Assembly: GCA_964016875.1 (NCBI GenBank)
Contig: OZ024721.1
Coordinates: 2,361,001 to 2,425,000, forward strand
DNA from: Fallopia convolvulus
Taxonomy: Eukaryota; Streptophyta; Magnoliopsida; Caryophyllales; Polygonaceae
DNA length: 64,000 nt
Direction: 5' to 3'
Shown: in pieces, positions 10,118 to 20,734 of the stretch
How the letters are laid out: the number at the start of each line of letters is the position of its first letter
Position numbering within the stretch: the first letter of the stretch is position 1
The notes under the pieces: model-generated
Database searches by the model: none
Told to the model about the DNA's origin: nothing
Seen by the model: only the letters and a program-made list of their open reading frames with translations
Translations under genes and position numbers: made by a program

Positions 10118-10959
10118 CCTATTTCCCTGCTATTTCAAAAACTTATCTTCATAACACAATATACACATGAAAACTCTTTTCCATTGTTCACCTTGTTATC
10201 TTTTTTCAATTATTCATATACATATATAATCCTAGCCTGCATTGGTCTAATTTATAAATACAACTTTTATCATAGGCAACACTAGTAAAGACATTCATCA
10301 CATGGCTGTATGATGAACGACCACATCTTGTACAGATAGCTTCTGTTACCAGTAATCGTTTTGTTGTGCTTGTATTTTGCTTTGTCATTTTAGTGTCATT
10401 AATGAGCCTATTGTCACATGCATCCAACAAATAGTTATACTATCTTTTTTCTTTCCATTTTTACTCAGCCTCTCAATACTTTATAGAGTCATGTGGGGTA
10501 GTTATTAATCTTGCTGGAAACCATCTTGGAATGTTTGCATATTTACTTGTTTTGGAATATAGGTCAATAGTGTTCAGCACTAATTCCAAATTATTTGATT
10601 GGATATGTTTAAAATTTTAAATAGCTATCTTCTATTAATTGGTAGTAGGTTTTTATTCTTAAAAATCACGAACTGAGTGATTTCAAGTCATAATTTAATA
10701 TATCTTTGACCATCACTCTTCCAATTAGTTCCAACCAACTTTCAACTTGTGATTTCTAGCTTTTGACTTGTGATAGATAAAAGAGACAAGAATGACAAGC
10801 TTGAATACATAGATTATTCGACCTAAATTGTTCATTATAAATTAAATCCATTACACTAAACAACTAAACCTACACAAATCCGAATTCCATGTTCCCCAAG
10901 TTATAATTATTTGGAAAAACATTCTCATTAATTCAAGCATGATCTGAACATCCGTTGGA
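10118..10959. other. 3' flank of MATE-2
   Basis: From about 10620 to 10959 the sequence matches the 3' flanks of MATE-3 (about 41340-41692) and MATE-4 (about 61565-61893), including GTAGTAGGTTTTTATTCTTA and TTTCAACTTGTGATTTCTAG. This shows that the duplication unit extended at least 340 bp past the stop codon. 10118-10620 is AT-rich with nothing recognised. Confidence 0.7.
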
Positions 10960-13900
10960 TTATTTGGGGGATTCATGGTTGAATCTCGCAAGTCGGCTTG
11001 AAGTCTTGTTCACCTACAAATTTGACGCATACAATTAATTACCACAAAATTATACACACAATATATAACATATGCATTGAATATATACATTAATTTCTTA
11101 TTCTTTTTTGCAAGTTTTAGATCTTACCTCTCCTTCCCAATCGATTCTCCATGTTAAAACGACGAGTGCAATTACTTGGACTACCATGCCAATCAACATC
11201 CCCATCCATATCCCCTATTCAACATCAAACATAATGTAATCAAGAAACTTTTGTGTGAGAATTTAGTAATGAGCTCAAATTCACTAACCTTTACACCAAG
11301 ATTGAATACAAATCCAAGGACACATCCAATCGGAACACCGATGAGATAATAGGAGACGACGTTAACTATAGCAACCTTCCCTTGAGAACCGCAACCTATC
11401 GCTACCCCTTCATGCCATGGAGAAAGAGCCCAAAGTTAAGAAAATTTCAATAAGAACATAACGAACTATTAAAGTTTTTGGGCCGATTGACTATGACCAT
11501 AAGTCCAATGAAGTATATCCTAAAACTAGTTGAGAAGAGTAAGAGTGGTTCACAAACCTTGTATACTAGCTAGACATATGAATATATATTATTAAACTTT
11601 ACATATTAGACATGGACGGGAGTGCGGGCTAGCCGGCCCGGCCCGCCCCCAAAAGTGGGCCGAAATGGCCCGGCCATGCCGCGGGCCATCCAAGCTAAAC
11701 CCTCCCAGGACATGGGTCCGTCCCGGATTGGGGAAATGAGTCGGTCGGGCCTAGACCCGCCCAACTCGTGTTTTTAGTTGAATTAAAAAAAGGGCATGGG
11801 CCTTCCTGAAGCGGCCCGGCCCGCTTTAGCTTGGTGTTATACCGGGACGGTCCTAGGTCCGAATTCCCTGGCCCAGCTCGGTTGCGGCCCAGTCCGTGTC
11901 CATGCCTATTACATATGAATCTCAACAAAAACAATAGAAGGGAAGAGACGAGAAAAAAAATGTGCATGATAAACTTGCCTGAAAACACAGCTTGGTAACT
12001 ACTCACAAGCATTGTCAAGGCAAGCAAGACAGAGAGGTCTGCTGCAACCTCAGCAACCTCGCCATCGCTCGTGAACAAGTATGGGTACGTGTCGCCAAAA
12101 ATGATGCAAAGAAGGCAAAAGAATATCCCTACAGAAGTTGCCATCCACACAAGAATCTTAACCGAAAACTTTGCAGCCTCGAAGTTTCCTCTTCCAAGTT
12201 CGTTGGAAACTCGCACGCTAATAGATATGTAAAAAACAATAAAATGAGTATTATTACAAGAACATATAAAGCATGGATTGCTACAATAAATAGGTAGGTT
12301 TCCTCTTACCATGCTCCAGCCAAAAGGCCAAGGGACATCATAAACACCCACGAATTAAGGTTCAAGCTGTGTAATGTCAACAATTTCATATAGATTAGTT
12401 TTTGAACTTGTCTAGGAGATTTCAAAAGAGAATCATATGGAAGAAATAAAGATCATACCAGATAGAGAACGCGGATACTTCAACTACAGCGTTGTCTGAG
12501 TACCCGGCAATCAAGACAAGAATGGAAGTGTACCATAACTCAAGGCTATAGTAAACAAAGCATATGTTATAATAATTAAATAAAACCATACCACATTGCT
12601 AAAACTAAAGAACACCAACTTCTTTTGATCATTTGAAGTAAAGTTGAAAACATAAACTCACAAAAGCATGAATCCCGACGAAATTGAGAGCTTAATGACC
12701 GGTAAAAGATCTGCAAAGGCAAGCATGGAGAATCCACTCCATGTTTCCCTACACGAACCTCCAAAAATGTACACCGCTTGGCCGAGCACCAATCCCCATT
12801 GGGATATGGTCATGGCACCCATTGCACCAAAAATCCCGAGATTAAGTTCATACACGAAGAGCCATGAGAAGAATAGATGAAATATGAATGTCACCACGGA
12901 TAGATACATGATGATGGCGTTCTTCATCTGTGCTTGTAGGAACATTTGGATGGTGAAGCCGAATACATATGTATAAATAACCGAAATGAACCACAAGGAA
13001 ATGGATTCAGTTGCTATAGAAATCTCATGTTCTTCTCCTAGCAACTCGTATATAGGAGTTGCAAAGATCAGAAAGGGAAGCAGGAGGGTTGCAGTGACGA
13101 AGTTGACGATCCATGAGCGTTGCAAGTAGATTCCCATCATGTGGTATTGCTTTGCCCCGAATGCTTGCCCACATAATGTTTCTGTTGCACTTGACATTCC
13201 TAGCTACAACATTAATTGTATGTGCATATAATCTTGATAGACAGATGGGAAAAAAAGTTTGTTTTTGATAGAATTTGATATTAATGCAAAAGCTCACTAT
13301 AACTACAAATCAGTTGGCAATGTGTGGTCTTGTATGTATAATAGGTTTGATTTTAGTCTCACTTCCATTTAAAGACTAAAATTTTTACAATAAGAAGCTT
13401 TAAATTTGCAACTTTCAACTAGTTTTGCTTTCTATTTCCACTTGACTAATCTATTTGTGTTTTATTGATGAGAAAATGACTAAATTTGCCCCATAACTTT
13501 TCAACCAGTGGATAATAATGTCCGTATTCCAAAATTGCCAACGTTAGCTATTCGTTTGGGCCGCAGAAATGTGTGCATACAAACAAGAATTACGACATAC
13601 TCGAACCCATTCTTTATCCAAAACTCCAAACTATGATAACCCCATTTTGACGAAGACAAAAAAGATAAAAAAAACTACTAGCTAAAAGGGGAAAATAAGA
13701 GAAAATCATTAGTACTGTTGTACTGTAGTACGTAACTTGTAAATACCACAAATCAATAAATTAATTAGCCTTTATCATAATCAATTCTTTGAACAATTGT
13801 AGAGTGATGCTGATATTGTTGACCTTAATAAATATATTATCCCTTTAATTTAGGAAAAGAAAATTGAAAATAAACTAAAACCAAGATAATTGTAGTGGAT

Positions 13901-14508
13901 AGGACTCCTAGGAGTTTAAATCATTTTTATCAAATTCCTCTTACTACTTATAGCCTTAATTTTTTTGTCATTTGCATGTCTGTATAATTACTAATACTAT
14001 TAGTACTTTTTAAGAAAGTAAAAAATAATACAAAAATAAAGTATAGTATTCTCTCTGTTAAGCTAAACTTGTCGTTTTAAGAAAGTAAAACCCCTTATTT
14101 TATGGAACCGACGTAATAGTATTTTTTTAGAAACATTCCTTAAAATAAAAAAAAATGCTTAAAAGAATAAGTATATTAATACAAAAATGCTTAAAAGAAT
14201 CTAAAACCAAATTAAATAGATTAAAATTAACGGCTTACAACGATGCCATTGATGAAGCGCATGGAGATTGTCTGAACGAGAGCGTAGGCAGCAAGGTCGA
14301 CGGCGCTGATGTGTCCGATGAACGATTGCGTCACCCCGAACACCCCGAACGACATCACCCGATACACCATGGCCGGCAAAGAAACCCTAGATATCTTCTT
14401 TGTCTCTTCCCATGACTTCTTAATCAACAACTTCTTGGTTTGATGATTCTCTTCATTATAATCACTTGGCTTTGCAAGAAGTGTTGTTGATTCCATCCCA
14501 TTATCCAT
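10960..14508 (-). CDS. MATE-2: MATE family transporter (DETOXIFICATION-type), 8 exons
   Basis: MATE proteins are 12-helix antiporters that export organic compounds using proton or sodium gradients at the plasma membrane or tonoplast; the substrate is unknown. Exons (minus strand): 14239-14508, 12662-13203, 12459-12545, 12310-12366, 11979-12217, 11289-11407, 11128-11214 and 10960-11013. Joined, they give 1455 nt, 484 residues, with no internal stop. Landmarks are MDNGMESTTLL at the start, MSSATETLCGQAFGA and MGIYLQRSWIV in the first MatE half, and VRVSNELGRGN and GVAIGCGSQ in the second. The pattern resembles Arabidopsis DTX20-26 (from memory). Intron 5 uses a GC donor at 11978-11977. The last base of exon 2 is T rather than the G seen in sister copies, giving a weaker donor. 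The stop comes 9 codons earlier than in MATE-3 and MATE-4 (ESPK then TAA). Intron 5 carries a hAT MITE. It is likely functional but slightly shortened at the C-terminus. Confidence 0.88.
11607..11908. mobile_element. hAT-type MITE in intron 5 of MATE-2, TSD TTACATAT
   Basis: A 302-bp GC-rich insertion starts TAGACATGGAC and ends GTCCATGCCTA, giving short terminal inverted repeats. It is flanked by a perfect 8-bp duplication TTACATAT (11599-11606 and 11909-11916), diagnostic of hAT transposition. MATE-4 has the uninterrupted site (ACTTTACATATGAATCTCAA near 62653). There is no coding capacity. The interior is rich in CGGCCC/GGGCCG strings. Confidence 0.92.
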
Positions 14509-14633
14509 TGTTCTAATGAAAGAGTGAAGCAATGAAAAATGAAGTAGAGAAGTAGAGTGATCGAAAAATAAAAAATTGAAGTAGCACAAATGATGTGTTT
14601 AAAGTAAAGGGAATGTAATGGGCAAGAGAATTT

Positions 14634-14639
14634 CACGTG
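14634..14639 (-). promoter_or_regulatory. G-box (CACGTG) 126-131 bp upstream of MATE-2 ATG
   Basis: On the gene strand it reads TTGACACGTGAA, an ABRE/G-box core recognised by bZIP and bHLH factors. The same string is retained upstream of MATE-3 at 47896-47901. Function is inferred from conservation only. Confidence 0.4.
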
Positions 14640-14708
14640 TCAATGGGTGCCTCCATACAAATTTCTCTTTGTATTTTTGGTAGAATCCATCAGAATTTCT
14701 CTGAAATT

Positions 14709-14816
14709 ACTCATCTTTAAATAATGCATCTACTAATAGACAATTCTCTCCTCACTGTTGAACTTGTATGGCTCTACTTTAAACATTATTTAAAGATGCA
14801 TTATTTAAAGATGAGT
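14709..14816. repeat. Inverted pair of 23-mers upstream of MATE-2
   Basis: ACTCATCTTTAAATAATGCA... at 14709-14731 is the reverse complement of 14794-14816. The 62-bp spacer holds an extra partial copy (AAACATTATTTAAAG). It may be a small MITE relic. Confidence 0.6.
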
Positions 14817-14959
14817 CAAAAGCAACCTTTTGACACAACTATGAATAAGATCAATCAAATGGTGGTAGGTTTGAATACCGGGCTAAAAGTATTAAAGTAG
14901 TTCACTCTCTCCTTTTGATGAAAACCTTTTGCAACAAGACGCGTTTTATAGCGCTCAAT

Positions 14960-15363
14960 TTTTTTTTTGGTCGAAGGAGAGGCGGTACTCTCCGGTCCCT
15001 CAAGGGGGCATTTTATTAATACGAAAGAAATGGGCTAAGTAATCAGCAAACGGAGGATAGCCCAACCCCTAACATCATTTTTAAGCAAGGAAATAACACC
15101 CTCCGGCGGGTCAAGCAATACATGAAAACCTAAGCTAAAAGAAAAAGGTAAGGAAGCTAGAAAATCAGCAACATAATTAGCTTCTCTATAAATATGACGG
15201 ATCTGGACAACCCAGTTCCTACTAATGAAGCCTTGGCACTGAGCAACCAGGCTAAAAAGGGGTGATAACGATCCACAGATTTATTCAGAAATAAACACAC
15301 AAGTTGTGAGTCTAGTTCTAAACAAACCCTTCTGTATCCCCTATCCCAGGCTAAACGAAGGCC
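14960..15363 (-). mobile_element. 5'-truncated LINE, RNase H end, 16-bp TSD
   Basis: The minus strand encodes the C-terminal RNase H region of a plant LINE: LRLAWDRGYRRVCLELDSQL followed, after a frame change, by IRHIYREANYVADFLAS. It ends at a poly-A tail (poly-T at 14960-14968). A 16-bp duplication TTTTATAGCGCTCAAT occurs at 14944-14959 and 15364-15379, the hallmark of target-primed reverse transcription. Only about 400 bp was inserted. Confidence 0.92.
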
Positions 15364-15386
15364 TTTTATAGCGCTCAATAATGGAG

Positions 15387-15684
15387 GAGGATCTTCTAGT
15401 CAGTTTGGATAGTCCACTTCCCTGATCCAACGATTATAATCCATGTGGCATGTTAATAATAAAAAAAATCAAAATTTCCCCTTCTATCATTTAGATCACG
15501 TAATTTTTTTTACGACGTTTTCTCTTCTTTCTGGTAGAAAGAAGAGAAAACGTCGTAAAAAAAATTTAATAAAATTTAGTTCAAAAAAAAATTCATATGT
15601 CTTTGGGGCGTGATTCTAACTCGAAAGATTAACGGCGCCGTTGGACCAGGGAAGTGGACTATCTAAACGGACCAAAAGATCCTC
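15387..15684. mobile_element. Foldback MITE with about 45-bp terminal inverted repeats
   Basis: The ends GAGGATCTTCTAGTCAGTTT and the inverse of the right end match over about 45 bp, with a shared core ATAGTCCACTTCCCTG. A second, perfect palindrome sits near the middle. A TSD is not clear. It lies immediately next to the LINE insertion. The superfamily is unresolved. Confidence 0.65.
15502..15566. repeat. Perfect 31-bp inverted repeat with 3-nt loop
   Basis: Arms 15502-15532 and 15536-15566 are exact reverse complements around GGT. The core is ACGACGTTTTCTCTTCTTTC. It is the central hairpin of the surrounding MITE. Confidence 0.9.
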
Positions 15685-15699
15685 TAATACACCCAACAA

Positions 15700-17223
15700 C
15701 TCGTTTAAAAATAATTATTAAAAATTAATTATTGATACAAGTAAGGATTTTGTAAAGAAACGATATGTATCTTATCTTAAAAACTATCCTTTTCAAAAAT
15801 AAAATTAATATATTAAAAATAATATGAAATAATCTAATTAAAAATAATCCAATTAATTTTCAACAAAGCAAATTGATTTAAAAATGATGGGTAATGTCAT
15901 TCAATGTGGAATCGTTTTAAATATTATTTTAACCTCCACTTTAGAAAATAGTAATGAACTAATTATATATGATTTAATATTATAAATTGAATATTAATAA
16001 TCATTTCAAAATAATTAAAATATATAATTATGTTTCTAATATTTTTAAAAAATAGTAATATTATTTTTTAATATTAAAACATATTTTATAATAAAAATTA
16101 GGTTTCTATCACTTGCCAAATTTTAAGATCTCTAAATATAATTTTATATTAGTACTATTATTATACTTAAAAAAATTTATTTCATAATAAAGATTATGTT
16201 TCTATCACTTGCCAAATTTTAACATCTATAAATATAATTGTATATTAGTAATATTATTATATTTAATAAAAACTTTCCATAATGGATTACACTCCTAATC
16301 CAACTTGCCAATTTTAAGATATCTAAATATAATTGTATATTAGTAATATAAGGATTTTAAAATACTTAAATTAACAAAGGACAAAGAGGTGAATGGAAAA
16401 ATTAAAAAACACGTGGCATAGTTAAGACGATGACACATAGGATAGAAGGATTCGACTTTAGTTATAGTATATTGATATTGATATATTGATTGTATTTAGA
16501 TAAAAATTAATGTATTTACTCTAGCATTATATTTATAAATAGAATTTATTCTACCATGAGTACGGTGATCACAATAAAGTTGGGTGTAAAGTTGAGATTG
16601 TGCAGTCGAGGTCACTAGGCTAAGTTAGGAAGAACGTTCGAAGCTACAGAACGGAGAATAGTCACTAGAAGTTGTGTACTCCTAGAAATAAAAAATCGCT
16701 TTTATAAGTTTAACTTGCCTGATACATATAGGAAATTAAATTGATAGAGAAAATACTTATCTGGATTACTTACTTATTTTATTTTTGTTAATATGTCTTG
16801 AATTTGTCGTTGACCGAAATTCATCAGAGAATCGGACGGAGGCGGAGCCCTAAACAACACCAAGGGTCCGAAAACGAAGCTCCCCGATAGAGTGGGCCCC
16901 TGCCCCTCGACTGTGGTCATTTATTTCATTTCTTTTGGTTTTGCACATGTCAAGTGATTTACAAAGAGATGTTGTGGATGCCATTCATTTCATTTCTTTT
17001 GTTTAATTTTGTAAGACATAAACATCAATAGTTCTCTTCATAACAATATCAACATAAAATATACAGTTTTAACTCATTAAATAAATATTGTTCTTAAAAA
17101 ATTCTCTGACAATTATATTGAGATGTCAAATATACTCTCTTAAAAAAATCATTTTTAAGAAAATCATTTTATATAATTAAATATTGTTTATGAATGTGAA
17201 AAACTCGTGCAAGCAATGGAGAA
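15700..17223. other. AT-rich intergenic DNA with a local triplication
   Basis: A unit containing TATCACTTGCCAAATTTTAA and AATATAATTGTATATTAGTA occurs three times between about 16080 and 16350. The rest has no ORF or recognised element. A moderately GC-rich patch at 16540-16920 is unassigned. Confidence 0.5.
16080..16350. repeat. Three tandem degenerate copies of a ~100-bp AT-rich unit
   Basis: The units start near 16098, 16198 and 16295. Each holds a CTTGCCAA(A)TTTTAA string followed by TAAATATAATT(T/G)TATATTAGTA. Confidence 0.65.
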
Positions 17224-18015
17224 TCTACCCTAATACATTATAAAGCAGAAACCAAGTCTGTGTAAAAATTTACACCACGTGACAAAACCTGAATAAAATA
17301 ATGGATAAACTTTTTTCAACATAAAAAACTAAATAATAATTCTAGAAATCTTTATCTTAACCACTTCATAAAACAGATAATGGATAGATACCATATTATA
17401 TGCGTAGTTTGTTTCATATAGTACATATCACATTAAAAATAAAAAAACTTAATATACACATATTTAAAAAAATAAACAATAAACACTACTAAAAAAATGC
17501 ATTTATAAGGATTGAAGTTTTTTTAGGGTAAGATTTTAGATGTTATAAAAATAGATAATGTATATGTTTATTGATACCGATAAACAATATTATATATTGT
17601 ATCTTAAAATTATGCTAAAATATTTTTATCGGATTATTGAAAAAAAATACCGATATAAATTTCTATCTATATCTACAATAATATATTATAAAAATAAAAA
17701 AAATTATCTATAAAATTTGCGCTATGTTACTTTAAGAACCAATCATTTCTTTCAATTTTTTTATTTATTTTTATTTATTATACTTAAAAGTGAATGTAGA
17801 AGGTTTGATATAGAAAAATATTTTCCATATTTATTTGTTCTTAAGATTAGAAAACAAAAAATTTGTTAAATTTTATATAAATATCATTAATAATTATAAT
17901 AATAGAATAATTATTATAATTATACATTATCTTTGTTTTTTCACTTTAATTTATTATAATATGTTACATAGCATAATTTTTTAAACTACCCGTAAATCTA
18001 GGGGAATTACACTAG
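17224..18015 (+). mobile_element. Non-autonomous Helitron, copy A (792 bp)
   Basis: It starts 5'-TC (TCTACCCTAATACATTATAA) after a host A and ends CTAG before a host T. A short hairpin (CCCGTA...TAGGGG) lies about 11 bp before the end, and there is no TSD. All of these are Helitron hallmarks. A second copy in opposite orientation at 35808-38217 has the same termini, which confirms the borders. There is no coding capacity; 70% or more is A/T. Confidence 0.88.
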
Positions 18016-18458
18016 TTAAACTATTATACTTTAGACGTGAACAGTTTTAATTGCGATGATTTTGGTTATAATTTATTAAACCTTTAATTAATTTTTAATC
18101 ACATCCATAAATCTGATTTTGGTTAAATATTTAGGTTAAATATAATTAAATTATTTATATAATTAAATATTGATTATAAATTATTAAAATCCACAGTATT
18201 TTGATTCATTTCTTTATCACATTGTTATACTTAATTTTTAAAAATAAATCTATAGATTGTCAACTATATTTGATCATATTTTTCACAATATAAATTAATT
18301 ATATTATATATATTTTCACAATTAAATAAGTATTTGATCATTACCGTATTTGACAAAACAATATATTAAAAAATATTATTAAAAACTCAACATAAGTTGA
18401 ATAAAAGAACAACTTGTTGTATGAATTTATACAAACAATAACATATATTGAAAATATA
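18016..18458. other. AT-rich intergenic DNA
   Basis: Very AT-rich. I see no gene, terminus or repeat I can support. Confidence 0.4.
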
Positions 18459-18791
18459 TCTTTTTTTTTTGTTGAAAGAGGGGCATAACCTCAAACGTTC
18501 TGGAACATATATTAAGTTTCCATAACTTCCGATAGAAACTCGCATCAACCTCATTTCTACACATATTCCCTTTAATGAGGGCATAACCTGAAGTAACGGT
18601 GTAATTACCGTCCCGACTAAACTTCTAGCAGAGTATATCATCATCATTTTCTGCCTGTTAACAACAACAATCTTCATGAGCACAGCAGCGGGCAAAGCAT
18701 TTGAAAGATAACTCCATTTCCAGCTTGTAGAATTATCCCAGTAATCTTGAACACACCATTCCTGTTGATTAGCCTCAATTTGTGTGGTAGC

Positions 18792-19201
18792 TGTTGGACC
18801 CATATTTTATGCAGGGAAGCGTCAGCCCATGGTCAGGAAATCTCTAACACGTCTGGAGCTACGGAAGATTTTCGGGATTGGTTAAGTCGGTTAGAGGAAA
18901 GAGGATCCGAGATATATTTGTTACAAGATAGATTCCTCTTAAGATTGTATCCATTATAAGATAGGAATAAGCCAAGATTTGTTAGTTAGAGATAAAATCA
19001 TATCTTTAGTTGAGATAAGATAGACCCTAAGGAGCTATATAAATCGATGTAATCCTTAGAGGCAAAAAACGATCCATACACATAACTTCTTGTGATTTCT
19101 ACATCAATACAAACACATTCTCGTTCATATTCTTCTCAGTTTATTCGATCAAGGCCCGATCTCGGTCAAAGTTTCGTCTTTGATAAATTTTGGCTCAAAC
19201 A
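18792..19201 (+). repeat. Left LTR of the pol-less element
   Basis: 410 bp, TGTTGGACCC...CTCAAACA. It includes a TATA-like GCTATATAAATC about 165 bp before its end. Confidence 0.92.
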
Positions 19202-19203
19202 AT

Positions 19204-19222
19204 TTGGTGCCCACCGTGGGGC
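19204..19222 (+). other. Primer binding site of the pol-less element
   Basis: TTGGTGCCCACCGTGGGGC follows the LTR by two bases. The form resembles the TGGCGCCCACCGTGGGGC PBS found in Tat-type Gypsy elements. Confidence 0.6.
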
Positions 19223-19283
19223 CGTGATCGATACAACCATCAGAAGAATCACCATTCTACTTCCTTCCGGATCAACGAACACG

Positions 19284-19622
19284 ATGTCTGGAAACGGGGA
19301 AGAAAGCCCTAAAACTCCGATCACCGAGAACGACCAAAACCTTGAGAACCAAGGCATTCGGTCTCAGGATGAGGAGATGACGGACCCCCGAGACAAGACA
19401 CCCGCACAACGAGACGCGACTCCGGAGCCCATTGGACGAGTCCGCCGCGGAGAAGTCTCCCACGACGATAATCCTCCAATTAATCTTCGGTCAGCGGCTA
19501 ACCAACGCCGAGCGCCATCTCAGGAAATCTGGATCGAAGATGATGACACCGATGGAAAGGATCGAGAACGGCGCGGGCCAGTCGATTTAGATGCGACTTC
19601 TCAGGTATTACTTCTAAACTGA
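19284..19622 (+). CDS. Short gag-like leader ORF of the pol-less element
   Basis: The ORF has 112 codons from MSGNGEESPKTPITENDQNL to LDATSQVLLLN. The product is highly charged and hydrophilic (many E, D, R, P), and no domain is recognisable. Its position just after the PBS is that of gag N-termini in Tat-like elements. Since it ends after 112 residues, it is probably a truncated remnant. An open frame extends upstream into the LTR without a better start. Confidence 0.4.
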   Translation: MSGNGEESPKTPITENDQNLENQGIRSQDEEMTDPRDKTPAQRDATPEPIGRVRRGEVSHDDNPPINLRSAANQRRAPSQEIWIEDDDTDGKDRERRGPVDLDATSQVLLLN

Positions 19623-20734
19623 TTCATTATCATGTTTCATCTCTAGACATTTCTTAGCTTTAGCTTAGAGAATCTTTAGGCCATTTTTGACTTTTTCGGA
19701 TAAACGACTCAGGGCACTTGCCCACACTGTCGAACAAAGTTTTCAAATTCCTAGTTCATAAAGTTTATTTCACTTATTTTTACATAATGATTTGTGAGAA
19801 AATATTCTCCCATTCTTGCACACTCTCTTATTGCTCAAAAACGCAAACACGCGCTGATCGAAGTTGCATACAACATGAAACGCGTCGAACACAAAATACC
19901 ACTGTTGAGACACATGGTTATTCCGTCTAAAAACAACGAGGTCGTCACGAATACAACGTCGACGAAGTAACCCATAAGATGGTTACCCCACAAAATACCA
20001 CTGTTTAGACACATGGTTATACCGTCTAAAAACGACGAGGTCGTCACGAATACAACGTCGACGAAGTAACCCATAAGATGGTTACCCCCTATCTAAGTCC
20101 GATCAACAAAACATCCGATTAGTACGGGAAGGGGAAAGCTATAGCATATAACCCAAAATGGCCATATGCGCGGGACGTCGCGATGACAGCACATCCTAAG
20201 TCCTAAACTTAAGGATCCATTGCCCAAAAACGTGTCAATTCCTAGTGACACTTGACAATGGCCAAAGGAAGCCTAATCAACTAACTACGCACGGCCCTTT
20301 GCAGAAAATTAAAACACCTAAAACGCGAAATGTGAATTCCCACGAGATTCACAATAACTTGCTAAAAAGAGGAGCACCAAAACTCCCTCTTAAAACGCTA
20401 AACTCTAACGCGTACCCCATCCACGGGCAACAAATTCCTGGAGATTCTCTAGGAACCTACCCATGCTAACATATTATGCGAAACTGTTTTTCAATGCAGA
20501 CAGATAAGTAGCAAATATTATATTGCGCCATTCACAGGGCGTCAAAGCCATCCAAAATGGACGCCACAAAAGTTTTAGGCCCCCAAGCCAAAGAGTTACC
20601 AAGTCATCGAACAAATCCACAACAAAAACAAAACAAGTACTGCTGAAAGTTCATTAAAAGGAAGTCAAGAGAAGCGCGGCTAGGGCTTACTGACCATCGG
20701 CTGGGGTCGAAGGCTCCTCCTTATCCAAGGCCTT
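19623..20734. other. Non-coding interior of the pol-less element
   Basis: No coding block is recognised. Apart from the 99-bp tandem duplication, nothing stands out. This is where gag-pol would lie in an autonomous relative. Confidence 0.5.
19891..20088. repeat. Two tandem copies of a 99-bp unit
   Basis: 19891-19989 and 19990-20088 differ at only a few positions. Both begin ACAAAATACCACTGTT and include GTCGTCACGAATACAACGTC. Confidence 0.92.

Larger units (their letters stand above)
14509..14943 (-). other. 5' flank and promoter region of MATE-2
   Basis: From 14509 to about 14645 the sequence aligns with the same region of MATE-3 (47759-47906). Beyond that the two diverge, marking the 5' edge of shared sequence. 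A G-box lies at 14634-14639, and a pair of inverted 23-mers lies at 14709-14816. Confidence 0.5.

Noticed and set aside
11992..12297. 101-codon plus-strand ORF over MATE-2 exon 5
   Set aside because: Antisense shadow of a conserved exon.
16540..16920. Possible non-coding RNA or gene fragment in a GC-richer patch
   Set aside because: No ORF, promoter boxes or structure could be supported.
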